Positions 40,101-52,100 of a DNA stretch of 64,000 bases are shown piece after piece. The position numbers were made by a program, and so were the translations under genes. Location: contig CM050654.1 in assembly GCA_027574665.1 (NCBI GenBank), positions 10,038,142 through 10,102,141 on the forward strand, in the 5' to 3' direction. Each line of letters begins with the position of its first letter. The first letter of the stretch is position 1. The stretch comes from Rhynochetos jubatus. Its lineage: Eukaryota; Chordata; Aves; Eurypygiformes; Rhynochetidae. The notes beneath the pieces are model-generated. The model saw only the letters and a program-made list of their open reading frames with translations, had not been told where the DNA came from and did no database searches.

Positions 40101-43100
40101 TCACCTGTGGAAATGTTCTCGGACCATTTCATGGTTTTTTCCCTTCTGTTCGATTCTAGGGTGCTTCTGGGGAGAGAGGAGAACCGGGACCATCAGGTCC
40201 ACCCGGCCTCCAGGTGCTGTGTGCTTATTGGTTACTGGGTTTCGATTCTTTTTGAGACTAACACACGCATACATCCACACCCTCAAGGAGGCATCTAACC
40301 ATTTTCATTAGGGCGCATGTCGACATATTTTGAAGTCAGACAGATCAACCACTTGACCACAGTTACTGCTTACTATTTCACAACTGCGAACCAGACGGCC
40401 AGCTCAGTAGATTATGTCACAAAAACCCCCAGCTATCAGTTTAGTGCCTCCTCTGGAACGAGTTGGGTACACATCTTCATGTCAAAAATATCTGCTAGAT
40501 AAGAAAAGGCATAATTTCTTACTGTAACGTGGATGATAATACTGTTCCTTCAATAGGGATTGCCCGGTGGACCAGGACCAGCTGGAGAGAATGGAAAGCC
40601 TGGAGAAGCTGTAAGTAGTCATGTCTTTTTTTTTAAATAGCAAAAAATACCCGAGAAGTTCTTCCTAGATTACATTTCCAAATTCATACAGTTAGCCACA
40701 CTCTGCAGAGCAGAGAAGTCTGGGTTTAGGGAGAACAGGCGAGAGAAACAGGCTGCCAACCACCATGCAGGTTCACTAAGCACAGTGCACAGATAACTTC
40801 ATTTATTTTCTCATAAACAGGGGCCGAAAGGTGATATTGGAGGACCCGGATTCCCCGGCCCTAAGGTAAACCATGCAGCAGCGTTTCTGTAGTGTCAGGA
40901 ATGAATGAACAAACTATGAACCTGACAACAAAGGAGAACGCATTTCCTTGTCACAGGGTGAAAACGGCATCCCAGGTGAACGTGGTGCACAGGGTCCTCC
41001 AGGACCTCCTGGAACAAGAGGTGGCCCAGGTCCTGCTGGCTCAGAAGGTGCCAAGGTACCCACAGACTTGCCTGCTTTCCTGCTATTATGTCTCACATTC
41101 AGGTTCATATTCCTTTTTAAAAATTATTTTATATTTTTCTAATTATTTTTTGTTACTTTTTAGGGTCCTCCTGGACCCCCTGGTCCCTCTGGAGGCACAG
41201 GGCTGCCGGGCTTACAGGGAATGCCAGGAGAAAGAGGAGCTTCTGGGAGCCCTGGACCAAAGGGGGATAAGGTAACACAACCCTACGCGCCCACACCCTG
41301 CCAGTTTTGTGCTGATTTAGTGTGAGTTTCCCCCCGGGCACTGGGCTGGTTCACTTTTGGCCTGATTCCAGAGGTGCTGGCCACGTGGCAGTGCTGCTGA
41401 TAGAGCAGTGTGATCCGATCCTGTAGGGGAAAAGGTGCAGGATTTTTCACCTGGTTTAATGCATGCTAGATATTTAGCTGTGCTAGATCTCTTCGGGGAG
41501 GGTAGGTCAAAACAGTTCTAATGAAGCTAATAAGCAATGAGAGAAGTTTATACCATGGGCCAACAGATTGACATAGACTCCATTTTTAATCAAATTGGGT
41601 GTTTTTCCATCAAAGTATTGAGTACCTGATGCTGATTACTGGGCAGAATGTCATCCCCAAGCTTAGATTTGTGTGATCACAGTAAGGAAATCTGTTTGTG
41701 AGATACCCTCAGCATGAGATCATCTCCTCAGGAATGTTGGCATCCTTGTTTTCCCCCCTTACGCTCATCCTGTGCTTGTGTTTTGCTTACGATTCTTGCA
41801 TCTTATGTTTGCTAGGGAGAGCCTGGTGGCAAAGGTGCTGACGGCATTCCTGGTGCACGAGGAGAGAGAGTGAGTAGTCTTTAAACATCTAACAGTGCAT
41901 CCCGCAGCTTCACACAGTCACACTTAGAACATGAGTCAACTGACAGCGAATAAACACTGCCTGGGAGAGGCAAAGTAGCAATCCCCTTGTATTTCACTCC
42001 AGCAGTCAAATCTGGTTTCGTAAACTAAACTAGACCCAGTACTGCGGTTTGCGATTACAGCTGCTGGGGTAGATGGAACAGAGCGTTTCACACGCAGAAG
42101 ATAACGGTTCATTGGGACAATGTTTCGGAGGGAAAGCACCAACACAAACGTAGAGAAAAATGTTAGTAGCTTCCTCAGTCTGGCTGACTGATGAGGAAAA
42201 TGCTGGTTGAATGAAGCACAAAAAGACATCATGATAGCGAGTGTTCTCACAGACAGTATCTCTACAGGTTACCACATGTGACATGGTTACACACCTATCT
42301 AGCATACACACATACAAGACACCGATACATGTATCTAATGAGTACATGCAGGCAGTGTGCGCATCAAAATGCGGTGGGATAACAAATATGCAGCTTGCAG
42401 GCGTTGAAGGAAATACAAAAACCGTGCTTCAAACGATCAGGTATGCTTTAGATTTTCAAGAAAGAAAAAAGCCAGGGAGCTAGTCAGGGGCTGTTGAACA
42501 TCCTGAAGAAATATGGACCAATTACGTGTATGAAAATTTAGGGCAATGAGTAACTGTTGTTGTCTACCACTGAAAGAGACCTGTTACATTCAGGTGATTT
42601 TGGATTAGGTTTAGATGGGGGGGGGAGGATAAATCAATTGGAGATCTCTCAGATCACAGAATGGTGTGATCTGAGCGTCACCCCGAAATGTAGTGAGCAA
42701 CAACACACTTGCACTGTAGACTTACTTCCATTTAAGTATCTTTAACAACCTGTTTGCACTGAAACATAAATGAAACATAATGATCAAAACAGAGGACAAT
42801 GTTGTCGTATTTTGATACAAAATATATTAATTTCTAATTGTTTAGGGTAACGTAGGTCCCATCGGTCCTCCTGGTCCTGCCGGCCCACCTGGAGATAAGG
42901 TAAAGCATCCTCTGTAATGACGTTTGATACTGTAAACAGTCCCACTGGTGGCTGTCCCGTGAGAAGAAGAACACGTAGTAATCGTTCTCATTCCTTGCAG
43001 GGAGAGACTGGTCCAGCAGGTGCCCCAGGTCCAATGGGTTCCCGTGGTGGTCCTGTAAGTGGCAGTACTTTTCTTCCAGTGTAACTTTACCGTGGCTTCT

Positions 43101-46100
43101 CTAGCCTAGTGTGGACATCAGTGTTGCACCTACCCTGTCAGGAACACGTGTGGCTTGAGTTCAAACTAAACTAAGCACATTTGGCGGGTCCTGTAGACTC
43201 TTGGGATTCACAGGTGTTAAAAGTGTAACAGATTAACACTGTAAGGGGGTTGGAGGGTGGTGGTGACAGACCAAGACAGGGCAAGAGTGTGAGCAGTAGA
43301 TGTAAACTTTTAAAAGTGCTCTTATTCTTATGTTTTAGATTGATAAAACAGCACATTTGGATCTCAGTTGGATCTGGGGAACCATGGATTGTGCTCAGGG
43401 TTTATACAGGTGTAGCTGAGAGCAGCTGTCAGACTTTAGATAATTATCAGATAATTCCTGAACAGTTGTTTTTAGAGCTCAGGAGCAACTGCTTTGTGGT
43501 TTGGGGGTTTTCTTCTTCAAAAGGCTGGTAAGGCAAAGAAACTTTGCTGGTATTCATGGGACTCTTCTCTGGCTTGTAAAATGAAGTCTTTCTAACATCT
43601 TCCATTGCTGGCATGTTTTCTACAGGGTGAACGAGGAGAACAAGGTCTTCCTGGACCTGCTGGCTTCCCTGGAGCTCCAGTGAGTATCAGTACTGAAAAG
43701 CAACTGAATGCGATCGTCAGTTTTTAGTTTCTCAAAGGTCATCCCCATCTCAGGAAGGCTTGCTGTAACCCCTTACTATACATACCTGCTACACACGTTT
43801 GATTCATTTGCTACTCTTTCTGACAGTCACACAGAGCAAAACTTCTTCACCCTTCCCATCCTGTACTGGCAGGCCAATAGAGCTGGACTGCATTCATGTT
43901 TCATTCAATATTTAAATCCCCCCCTGAAGAGTGTCTGAATAGGGTTTCTCATCACAGCGGTATCACACCTGCATTTTTTGAGCTGTAAAATGACAATATA
44001 ATTCTGCTACAGGGCCAGAACGGCGAACCTGGTGGGAAAGGAGAAAGAGGCCCACCTGGCCTACGAGGAGAGGCTGGACCCCCTGGAGCTGCAGGGCCAC
44101 AAGGTGGTCCTGGCGCACCAGTAAGTTTTTGCTGTTCCTTACTGCTACAGAGAGAGGTTTTTTCAGTTCCCCCTCAGCCGCGAGGTGGCTGGGCCCGAGT
44201 GGAAGCATCTGACCCGCCCGAAACTTCCCATCATTTTAATCTGTTTATCATATCATTTGCTTTATCTGTTTCTTTCCTTGTAGGGTCCACCTGGTCCCCA
44301 AGGAACAAAAGGAGAACGCGGATCTCCTGGAGGCCCTGTGAGTATCTCTGACTTAGTCACTGATGAATGGCCCTATTACAACAAACACGATGTAAATGAA
44401 AAACAAGATTGCCAGTGACTTGAATTATTTCTGAACTGCAGATATGAGTGTTCCAGAAGGATTAATTAAAGTTGAGGCAGTTAGTAATCTGGATTATATT
44501 GATTTTAATATAAGGTGCCAAAATAGCTTTGGCACAATGAGCCAAAGTTGTAAAATGGCTTATCTCAACAGCTGTTAGGTTTACATGCCGTCTTTGCCAA
44601 GTTGCTCAGAGTCCATTGGTCCACCTTTGAGAAACATATGGGATCGTCCCTTGCCCGAGTTCCTGTTCAGTTCCAGGACATTTAATTCAGGTTTTAAGCC
44701 AAACAGCTAAATATAATTCCAAGCCAGCTGTTGTATAAAAATCAATTTGTTGATGTTTTTCCAAACTTCAGAAAACAACAACTAACACTTTTGATTTCTT
44801 ACAGGGTGCTGCTGGTTTCCCTGGTGCTCGTGGGCTGCCCGGTCCCCCTGGTAACAACGTAAGTTGTCTTATCCCCCTTTTATTTTTACCTGGTGGATCT
44901 ATTTAAACATATATTAATATATTCAACTATACTAAGCTGTGCCTACCTTGACATGAATAAAACATAAGGCAAAGCATCCTGAATAGGATGTTGGGCCTTA
45001 GGGAAAAACTTGTGCAAAAGAGAGTTCACCTCTCTCATGTGGAATAGCAGCTCATTCACTTACTGCCTTGATGCTCCTTCTTCCATTACGGTTTGCTTTC
45101 CAAAGCCCACCAGAGTTAGTGGAGTCCTTCTCCTGGATCAGGCCCTTGAGCATTTCTGTTGGTGGCAGACCTCCCGTCTTCTCTCTTGCTCTTTGATGAG
45201 GCAAGAAATACTCACTTCAGGATCTTGAATGGGTATGCGTTTCCAAAACGACATTTTGTAGATCACTGTTGAGAATTTTTTTTAGTTGCCTGTAGAATGG
45301 AATGGCATAAGATTTACTTACCTCGGGACAGAGGAATTTGGAAAGATTCTCGTGGCAAAGTGGCTCTCGTGATATGGCTACAGCTGAAGTTTAATCCTCC
45401 AGTCGGCAGTCCTATTATACAAATGTATGCCGATGCACTAGCTAACTCCAGTGTTCTGTACAGTATCTGTGTGTGACCAAAAGCTGTCTCCTAACACATC
45501 TGCGTGTTCAACACTCGCATAGTAAAAATTAGATTCTGATTTTTGATTCTTTAAGACGTAAGAAAATGCAAAGCATAAAATGGATTTACTCATTTGTAAA
45601 ATCAAAATGACAAGTTATCCTTTGCTGTATGGTAACTGAGATATAAAGTAAGAAAACTTTTGTATTTGATTTGTATTTTCTGTCTTACAGTTACTGACAG
45701 ATGCAAATTAGAATATCGCTGAATAAAAAAAATGTAGGATTTTATTTAGGGTACTGTTAAAGTCAGTGTAACTCTTCCCATTGATTGGCTAAGCTAAGAG
45801 TTGTAATGAAAGATATTTCATTCTGCACGTGCCCAAGACACCACCTGAAGGGTATCTAGCATGAGCAACTCAAGAAATCAGTGGGGTCTGCATCTCTCTC
45901 AAATTTCTGTGGCAGAGCCCTAGGTGAGGAACGTGCAGCCTGCGCTGGATGCGTTACAGATGCTGAGCATCCAAACTGTGCCGGTGTTGTGTTACGCAAA
46001 CCGTATGCGCAGGCAGTAGGGAGAAACAAAATCAGGTTTGAAATTCGTAGGCACAAGGATTCTAAGACCAGATCAGATTTGGGTGCATAGAGGTTGGACC

Positions 46101-49100
46101 CTAAACCCACCTTCAGGGAATGACTCAAGTCTGGTTGGCTGTCATGAGGAAAGCTCAACGCCAGTGTGCGTGTGCTGCTGCTTCGGATAACACAGCTCAT
46201 GCTCTTCTCCCTAAAATTCCTTTCAGGGTAGTCCAGGTCCCCCTGGTAACGCAGGACCTGCAGGCAAGGATGGGCCTCCTGGACCCCCTGGTAGCTCTGG
46301 TTCTCCTGGCAGTCCAGGACCTGCTGGAACAAGAGGTGAGCCCGGCCCACCAGGAGAAAAAGGATCACCAGGCACACGAGGAGAAAGGGTAAGTACATGT
46401 CCCGCTGGGGACTGTTACACCAATAGACAGGGTTATGTCTGTCAAGAATAAGAAGGTAACCTACTGAACGCTGAAGATCCTCAGCATTGACTGATCTCAT
46501 CTTTTCCTAAACAGGGGGCACCAGGTGAACCAGGTCCTCAAGGCATCGTTGGTGGCCGGGGCAACACAGGCTTGCCAGGTCTGCGTGGCCCGAGCGGTCC
46601 ACCCGGTGTGGCGGGTTCCAAGGTGAGTGCAGTCACTGCAGCAACAGCCTCAGAGCTAACGCAGCCACTGTAATCCAGCTGCTAAAAATAGCTTTGTGTT
46701 ACAACAAGTAATGAACGTGGGGTATTTTTAGTCCAGAGCCTACAGAATTTACAGTTATTTTTGTTTACAGGCCTAAGATCCGGCTTTAAAATGTTTGGTA
46801 ACCACCAGCTGTGGGATGTGAGGGTATCTTTAGTCTCTGTTATCAAGAGCCCTGGATCAGGTTTCTGATATACTCTATAGAAGTATGTGACCAGCTCCAC
46901 CCCCGTACGGAGGGCAACGGGCTACTCACTCTCCCTGACACAAGAGTTGAGGCGTAGTTTCACCTACTGCAAGTTGTTCATCTTTGCTTAATTCTCAGTA
47001 CGTTTCTTGCTTAAATATTATGACCCAAACAGAAAAATACTTTCACCTCCCTCCAGAAAAGGCAGGGTGAGGCTTGGTTTGTATTTCATCACTAATACAG
47101 TGACAGCCTGCTTTTGCTCTGGTTTTGGGCACATAAGAAGAGAGACCCATTTATTATTTCTTAGTTGACAAAGCAATGAGGAATGTTCTTGGGTTCGACG
47201 GCCTTGCACGAGCATTACCAGCAATGAAAAGAAACCAGTTTGGCCAAGTATTCATTTTTCTTGTTTTGGGTATCCACAATCACCAAAGTCACACTGGCCT
47301 TTCATGTTATTGGCTCTCCTTCATAATCACCCCTTATTTAAAGATGTCTGTAATATGAGGGCATTTCATAAGTACATTATCGGCAACAAAATCCCTTCCC
47401 TTTTTGTTCAGGGTGAAGATGGGAAACCAGGCACCAATGGCATCCCAGGAGAACGTGGTGCTCCCGGTTCACAAGGTCCTATTGGACAGAGAGGCTTACC
47501 TGGAGAGCCTGGCAGAGACGTGAGTTGACGTGTTAGACCTTCCTGCTAGCTTGTGAGTTGCAAACAGGAGAGCCTGGGAGTAAATATGCTTCATAAAGCC
47601 TCCCTCAAGCACCTGATGCCCAGGGGCCTGGGCACATTACGCTCTCGCCTAAGGGAGTGTTGCCTGCTCTCTCTGCTGTACCTTTTACTACCTGTGGAGC
47701 ACATCTCTGTCTCACCTGGAACTGAACAGGAGACTGTGCTGCCTGGACGCCTCCAGGAAGTCTCCCTTCTTAGCAACTGTCTTTCTTTGAAGAGCATTAT
47801 TTAAGCTTACTGGAAAACAAGCTGTCTCTTTGTCAGCCAGTGTATGAACAAACTGTACCGCTCTTTTATCCCAGGGTAACCCTGGCTCGGATGGCTCGCC
47901 TGGACGTGATGGATCCCCAGGAGGCAAAGTAAGGAATCACCAGTATCTTTAGACTGTCAAATCAGTGTTATGTAGAGATGACAATGTATGTAGTTCTGTG
48001 CTTGAGCCCGTTATGCTTCACTGAATATACTCTTTACACTGTAGTTCTATAAAAGAATTAATTTATAATTGTGTCAACTGTTACTATCTGCAGGGTGACC
48101 GTGGTGAAAATGGCTCTCCTGGCCCGCCAGGACCTCCGGGCCACCCTGGACCTGCAGGTAGCAGTGGTGCACCCGGAAAAGCTGGTGAAAGAGGATCTCA
48201 GGTAAGACCAAAGTAAAGAGCTTCCTCCTTATTTACATACCTTTCCTATGCAGAGTCTATTTCACGCTGTTATAAAGTGGAAGAGTAGTACGTTTGTTAC
48301 TGTCATCGTTTCTTGGTGTTGAGGACATCTTTTGTCAAGGGAAAGACATCACAGTTTGTTCCTGATAACTGTGTATAGGGTCTGTTCCAAATCCACGTAC
48401 ACATTAGGATGCCGAAAGGCACCTCATCCCACCAGGCCCTAGCCTAATTTCCATCCCATCTGGTGCTCATGCAGCACAAGCGATGTTAGTTGTTTGAACT
48501 AAGGGAGTAACTTTGGAAGTCTCCAGGGTATTTCTGAGAAGTGCTGACACCAGCACAGCTTGAGCACGGAGCACCTCACAGAATGAAGAAGGGGTCTAGT
48601 GCATGTGGGATGTATCAGTGCCTCCAAGCAGCTGAGTAAGACTTACGCCAGTAGAAAGAGGAACTGGCCAAGATTCTTGCTCATCCTATAGTGTGTGGGG
48701 AGCTTCCCCTTGTTTCCAAACAGCTGCTGGCTTTGAACATACTGCTTATCTGGAAGTAAAAAGGCGGTCTAGTCCATTCCAAGTGATCCACGCCAACTTA
48801 CTGTGTTACAGGGTCCACCTGGCCCTCCTGGCTCTACTGGTCCTGCTGGTGCTCGTGGCCCTGCTGTAAGTCATATTTAAAGCACTTGTGATATAGTACA
48901 TTCAGCATTTCCTGTTATTTGGGCATTTCTCTTATTTCCCTGTGTGTTACTTCTATTGCAAATCTACTTCTGAAGGGTCCTCAAGGTCCTCGCGGCGATA
49001 AAGGTGAAACCGGTGAACGAGGCAGCAATGGCATAAAGGGTCACAGAGGATTTCCTGGTACCCCTGGTCTCCCTGGCCCTCCTGTGAGTATTTTACATTG

Positions 49101-52100
49101 GACTGGGAATTACAGCTGTTGTTAGTCCCTGTGGTTTGGGTCCCAGATAACTAGTTACCCTCAACTCATTTACTGAGGAAAAATAAAAAGTAGCACTAAC
49201 CTGTGTAATTTGAATGGCAAATGTGTTTAAAAGTCCAGATTCCCTGTTCAACCTGAAATAAGTGTTAATGAAGAACTGGAAGAAGCTGCTAGAAGCTAAA
49301 ACTGGGTTTAGTAAAATCCTGTTCAGCTCTGCGTCTGCCTTTGCCTGGAACAGCCACTTTTTCTGTCCATTTATATAGGCTATTCCTGATTCAATTGGAA
49401 AAGATAGAAATAGGGGCTGAAATATTTGTCTATTAGAAATAGACAGACATCTAAATCCATGAAAAAGCTACTCAGAGTCCAGAGACCTCTCTTCTCTCAC
49501 ACATTTTTTGCAGTAATTGATATTGGGGGAAAATGGGCATGAAACTGTAAACTTTGTAAACTGCTGAATGTAAACATGCGTTGCTGTCCGGAACAGTTGT
49601 TAACAGCTGAAAGAACAGAAGGTAGTGGACAGGCACAGCCTTGGTGTTTAGGAGAAGTAAAAATTTTAAGAGGGTTTTATACTGCAAAGAACCATTAACA
49701 GCGCTGATGATACAAGTGAGACTCGAGGAACCAAAACTCACCTAGTTAATCTGCCAGTGATGGCAAAAGGAGGGACGTGGGAAGTGTAAATGCCACCAAT
49801 CCCAACCTGTGTAACAGCATAATATAACCTGTCCTCTCACTTGGAGCGTCAGTGAAACAAGTCTGATAAATTCTCATTTACGCTGACAGCGAGATGATGA
49901 ATCATTTTTCAACGTATGGTCTCTGTGGTGTGTACACAGAGCAAGGATTGTAGTGCATTCGAAAACACGAGTGTGTCAGATTATTTAAGTAATTTTTCTG
50001 GTGGCGTGATCTTATGGTAACATGCAGCACGTTGAGCCTATTGCTGTGTCATCCTATGAATACAGGATTTCAACCAAAGCTCGTTGGCGTCATTGGGCTT
50101 TCTGGCATTATTGCATCACTTGTATTTTTTCACACAGAGAACATCAGGTAATTTTTTTTCTGGAATGCAGCTATTCTTTCTCGTATCTGACACAGGCTTT
50201 TTATAAGGATGTATTTCATATCATCTTAAGGAGGTTTCAGTGTCTCTAAGGTACATCCAGCTAGGTACAAAATATTACTGGGAGGCACATGACTTATCTT
50301 TTCTTCACAGGGTCCCCTGGGTCCACAAGGTGCAATTGGCAATCCGGGAGCTTCAGGTGCAAGGGTAAGAAATACTCCTTACTTAGCATAACCGGAAAGA
50401 TGATGCGGACTGTCTGGTTAAAAAAAAAATAATAATTAATTGGCCACCATAACCGGCAAGGGCTGAAGAAAGACAGCTGATCAGTCGTACAGAAGTGTCG
50501 GAATCTCGCACAAAGTACTTCTGAATTTGAGGTTACCGGGTAAATTATTTTGACTATATTATTTGTGTTCAACATCGTTCTAGGGTCCCCCAGGACCAGC
50601 TGGGCCACCTGGAAAAGATGGTAGAAGTGGCTATCCAGGTCCAATTGGTCCTCCTGGCCCCCGTGGGAACAGAGGTGAAAGTGGCCCCGCAGTAAGTAAA
50701 TTGTGCCCACTCAAACAGAGTGACCTTCAGGGATGCTTTGTAGAGCACAGGGTGCTCTTCTGTACTTCGTGGACAGGTTTGTGGTAGGAGGTATCCAGCT
50801 GTCAAGGCGAAAGCCGGACAAATACCCATCATTTGCTGTTCAGCCTAACTGTTGCTGTGCCGCAGCGTTAGCCTCAGTCGTTGATTGCTCTGTGCACAAG
50901 GGGAAGGCAGGGGCTCCTGTTCACTTGAGAGCACCGACTCCCTCTGTGTCTTGGAAGCCATGCAGCGGCTGTCCTGGACTCCCCTAGAGAGGCCAGCGCT
51001 GCACAGCTCACTGGCAGTCACTGCTAAAGCCAAGATACGGTTTTTCTCTGGATATTGGTGGAAAGGGTTCCTTCTCAAAGCCCAGACAGAAGGAGGACAG
51101 TCACAGCTTGACAAAATTTGGAAAAGAAGATTCCAATTTCAGGAAAACAAAGGCCTGGAAAGTCTAGCAGATGATTATACATAGCAAGTGCCATTACTTA
51201 AGGAATAAGTGAATTAAATGTTTATGTGAGAACTCCCATTTTTTAAGATTAGGGCCCACACAGACTTTAAGTTTCACCTCGTGATCTCCACTCAGCGCTA
51301 TGTTCACTATTTCTTTAGGGTCCACCAGGCCAGCCTGGTCTTCCTGGTCCTTCTGGTCCTCCTGGTCCATGTTGTGGTGGTGCGGCTTCCTTGGGTGCTG
51401 GTGAAAAAGGTCCATTGGGCTATGGGTATGAATATCGAGATGAGCCCAAAGAAAATGATATCAGTCTGGGTGACATCATATCTTCAATGAAATCAATTAA
51501 CAACCAGATTGAGAACATCATTAGTCCTGATGGCTCACGCAAGAACCCTGCTCGTAACTGCAGAGATCTGAAATTCTGCCATCCTGAGCTCAAGAGCGGT
51601 ACGTGAGGTTTTTATTTTCACCAGTGCCAGTAGATCTTGATTTATTTTCACGAAGGCTGTTGCCTGTGAGTATTTAAACGCTATAAAAATGTCTTTTTAT
51701 TTTAAACAAATGTCATTATAAAGATAATAAATGTGTTAATGACTTTAATATACTGTGCATTTACACACCACATACACTGACTTCAACTCTGCTCCTTACA
51801 CGCTTACAAGCGGACGTTTGTTTAAAGAATTTTCGGGGAAAAAACCCCATGACGAGTTCTGTATTTATTTCAGATGTCAGTCATGTTACGGCGCTCACAT
51901 GAACTCAGTATATTTTTATATAAGCTTATTCTCTGTGGCATTTTTCTGTCAAAATTAATATGTTGCATGATTTGGCTCAAGAATCTGGCATAGCTTCGCC
52001 ATCACACAGAGATTGTTCTCCAAGTATATTAAAGCCCTTAACAGTTTCTTTAACCTCTAGGAGAGTACTGGATCGATCCTAACCAAGGCTGCAAGATGGA

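Noticed and set aside
45856-46500. 214-codon minus-strand open frame
   Set aside because: It is the antisense reading of exon 39, where GC-rich Gly-Pro codons suppress stops on the other strand. The collagen frame on the + strand explains it.
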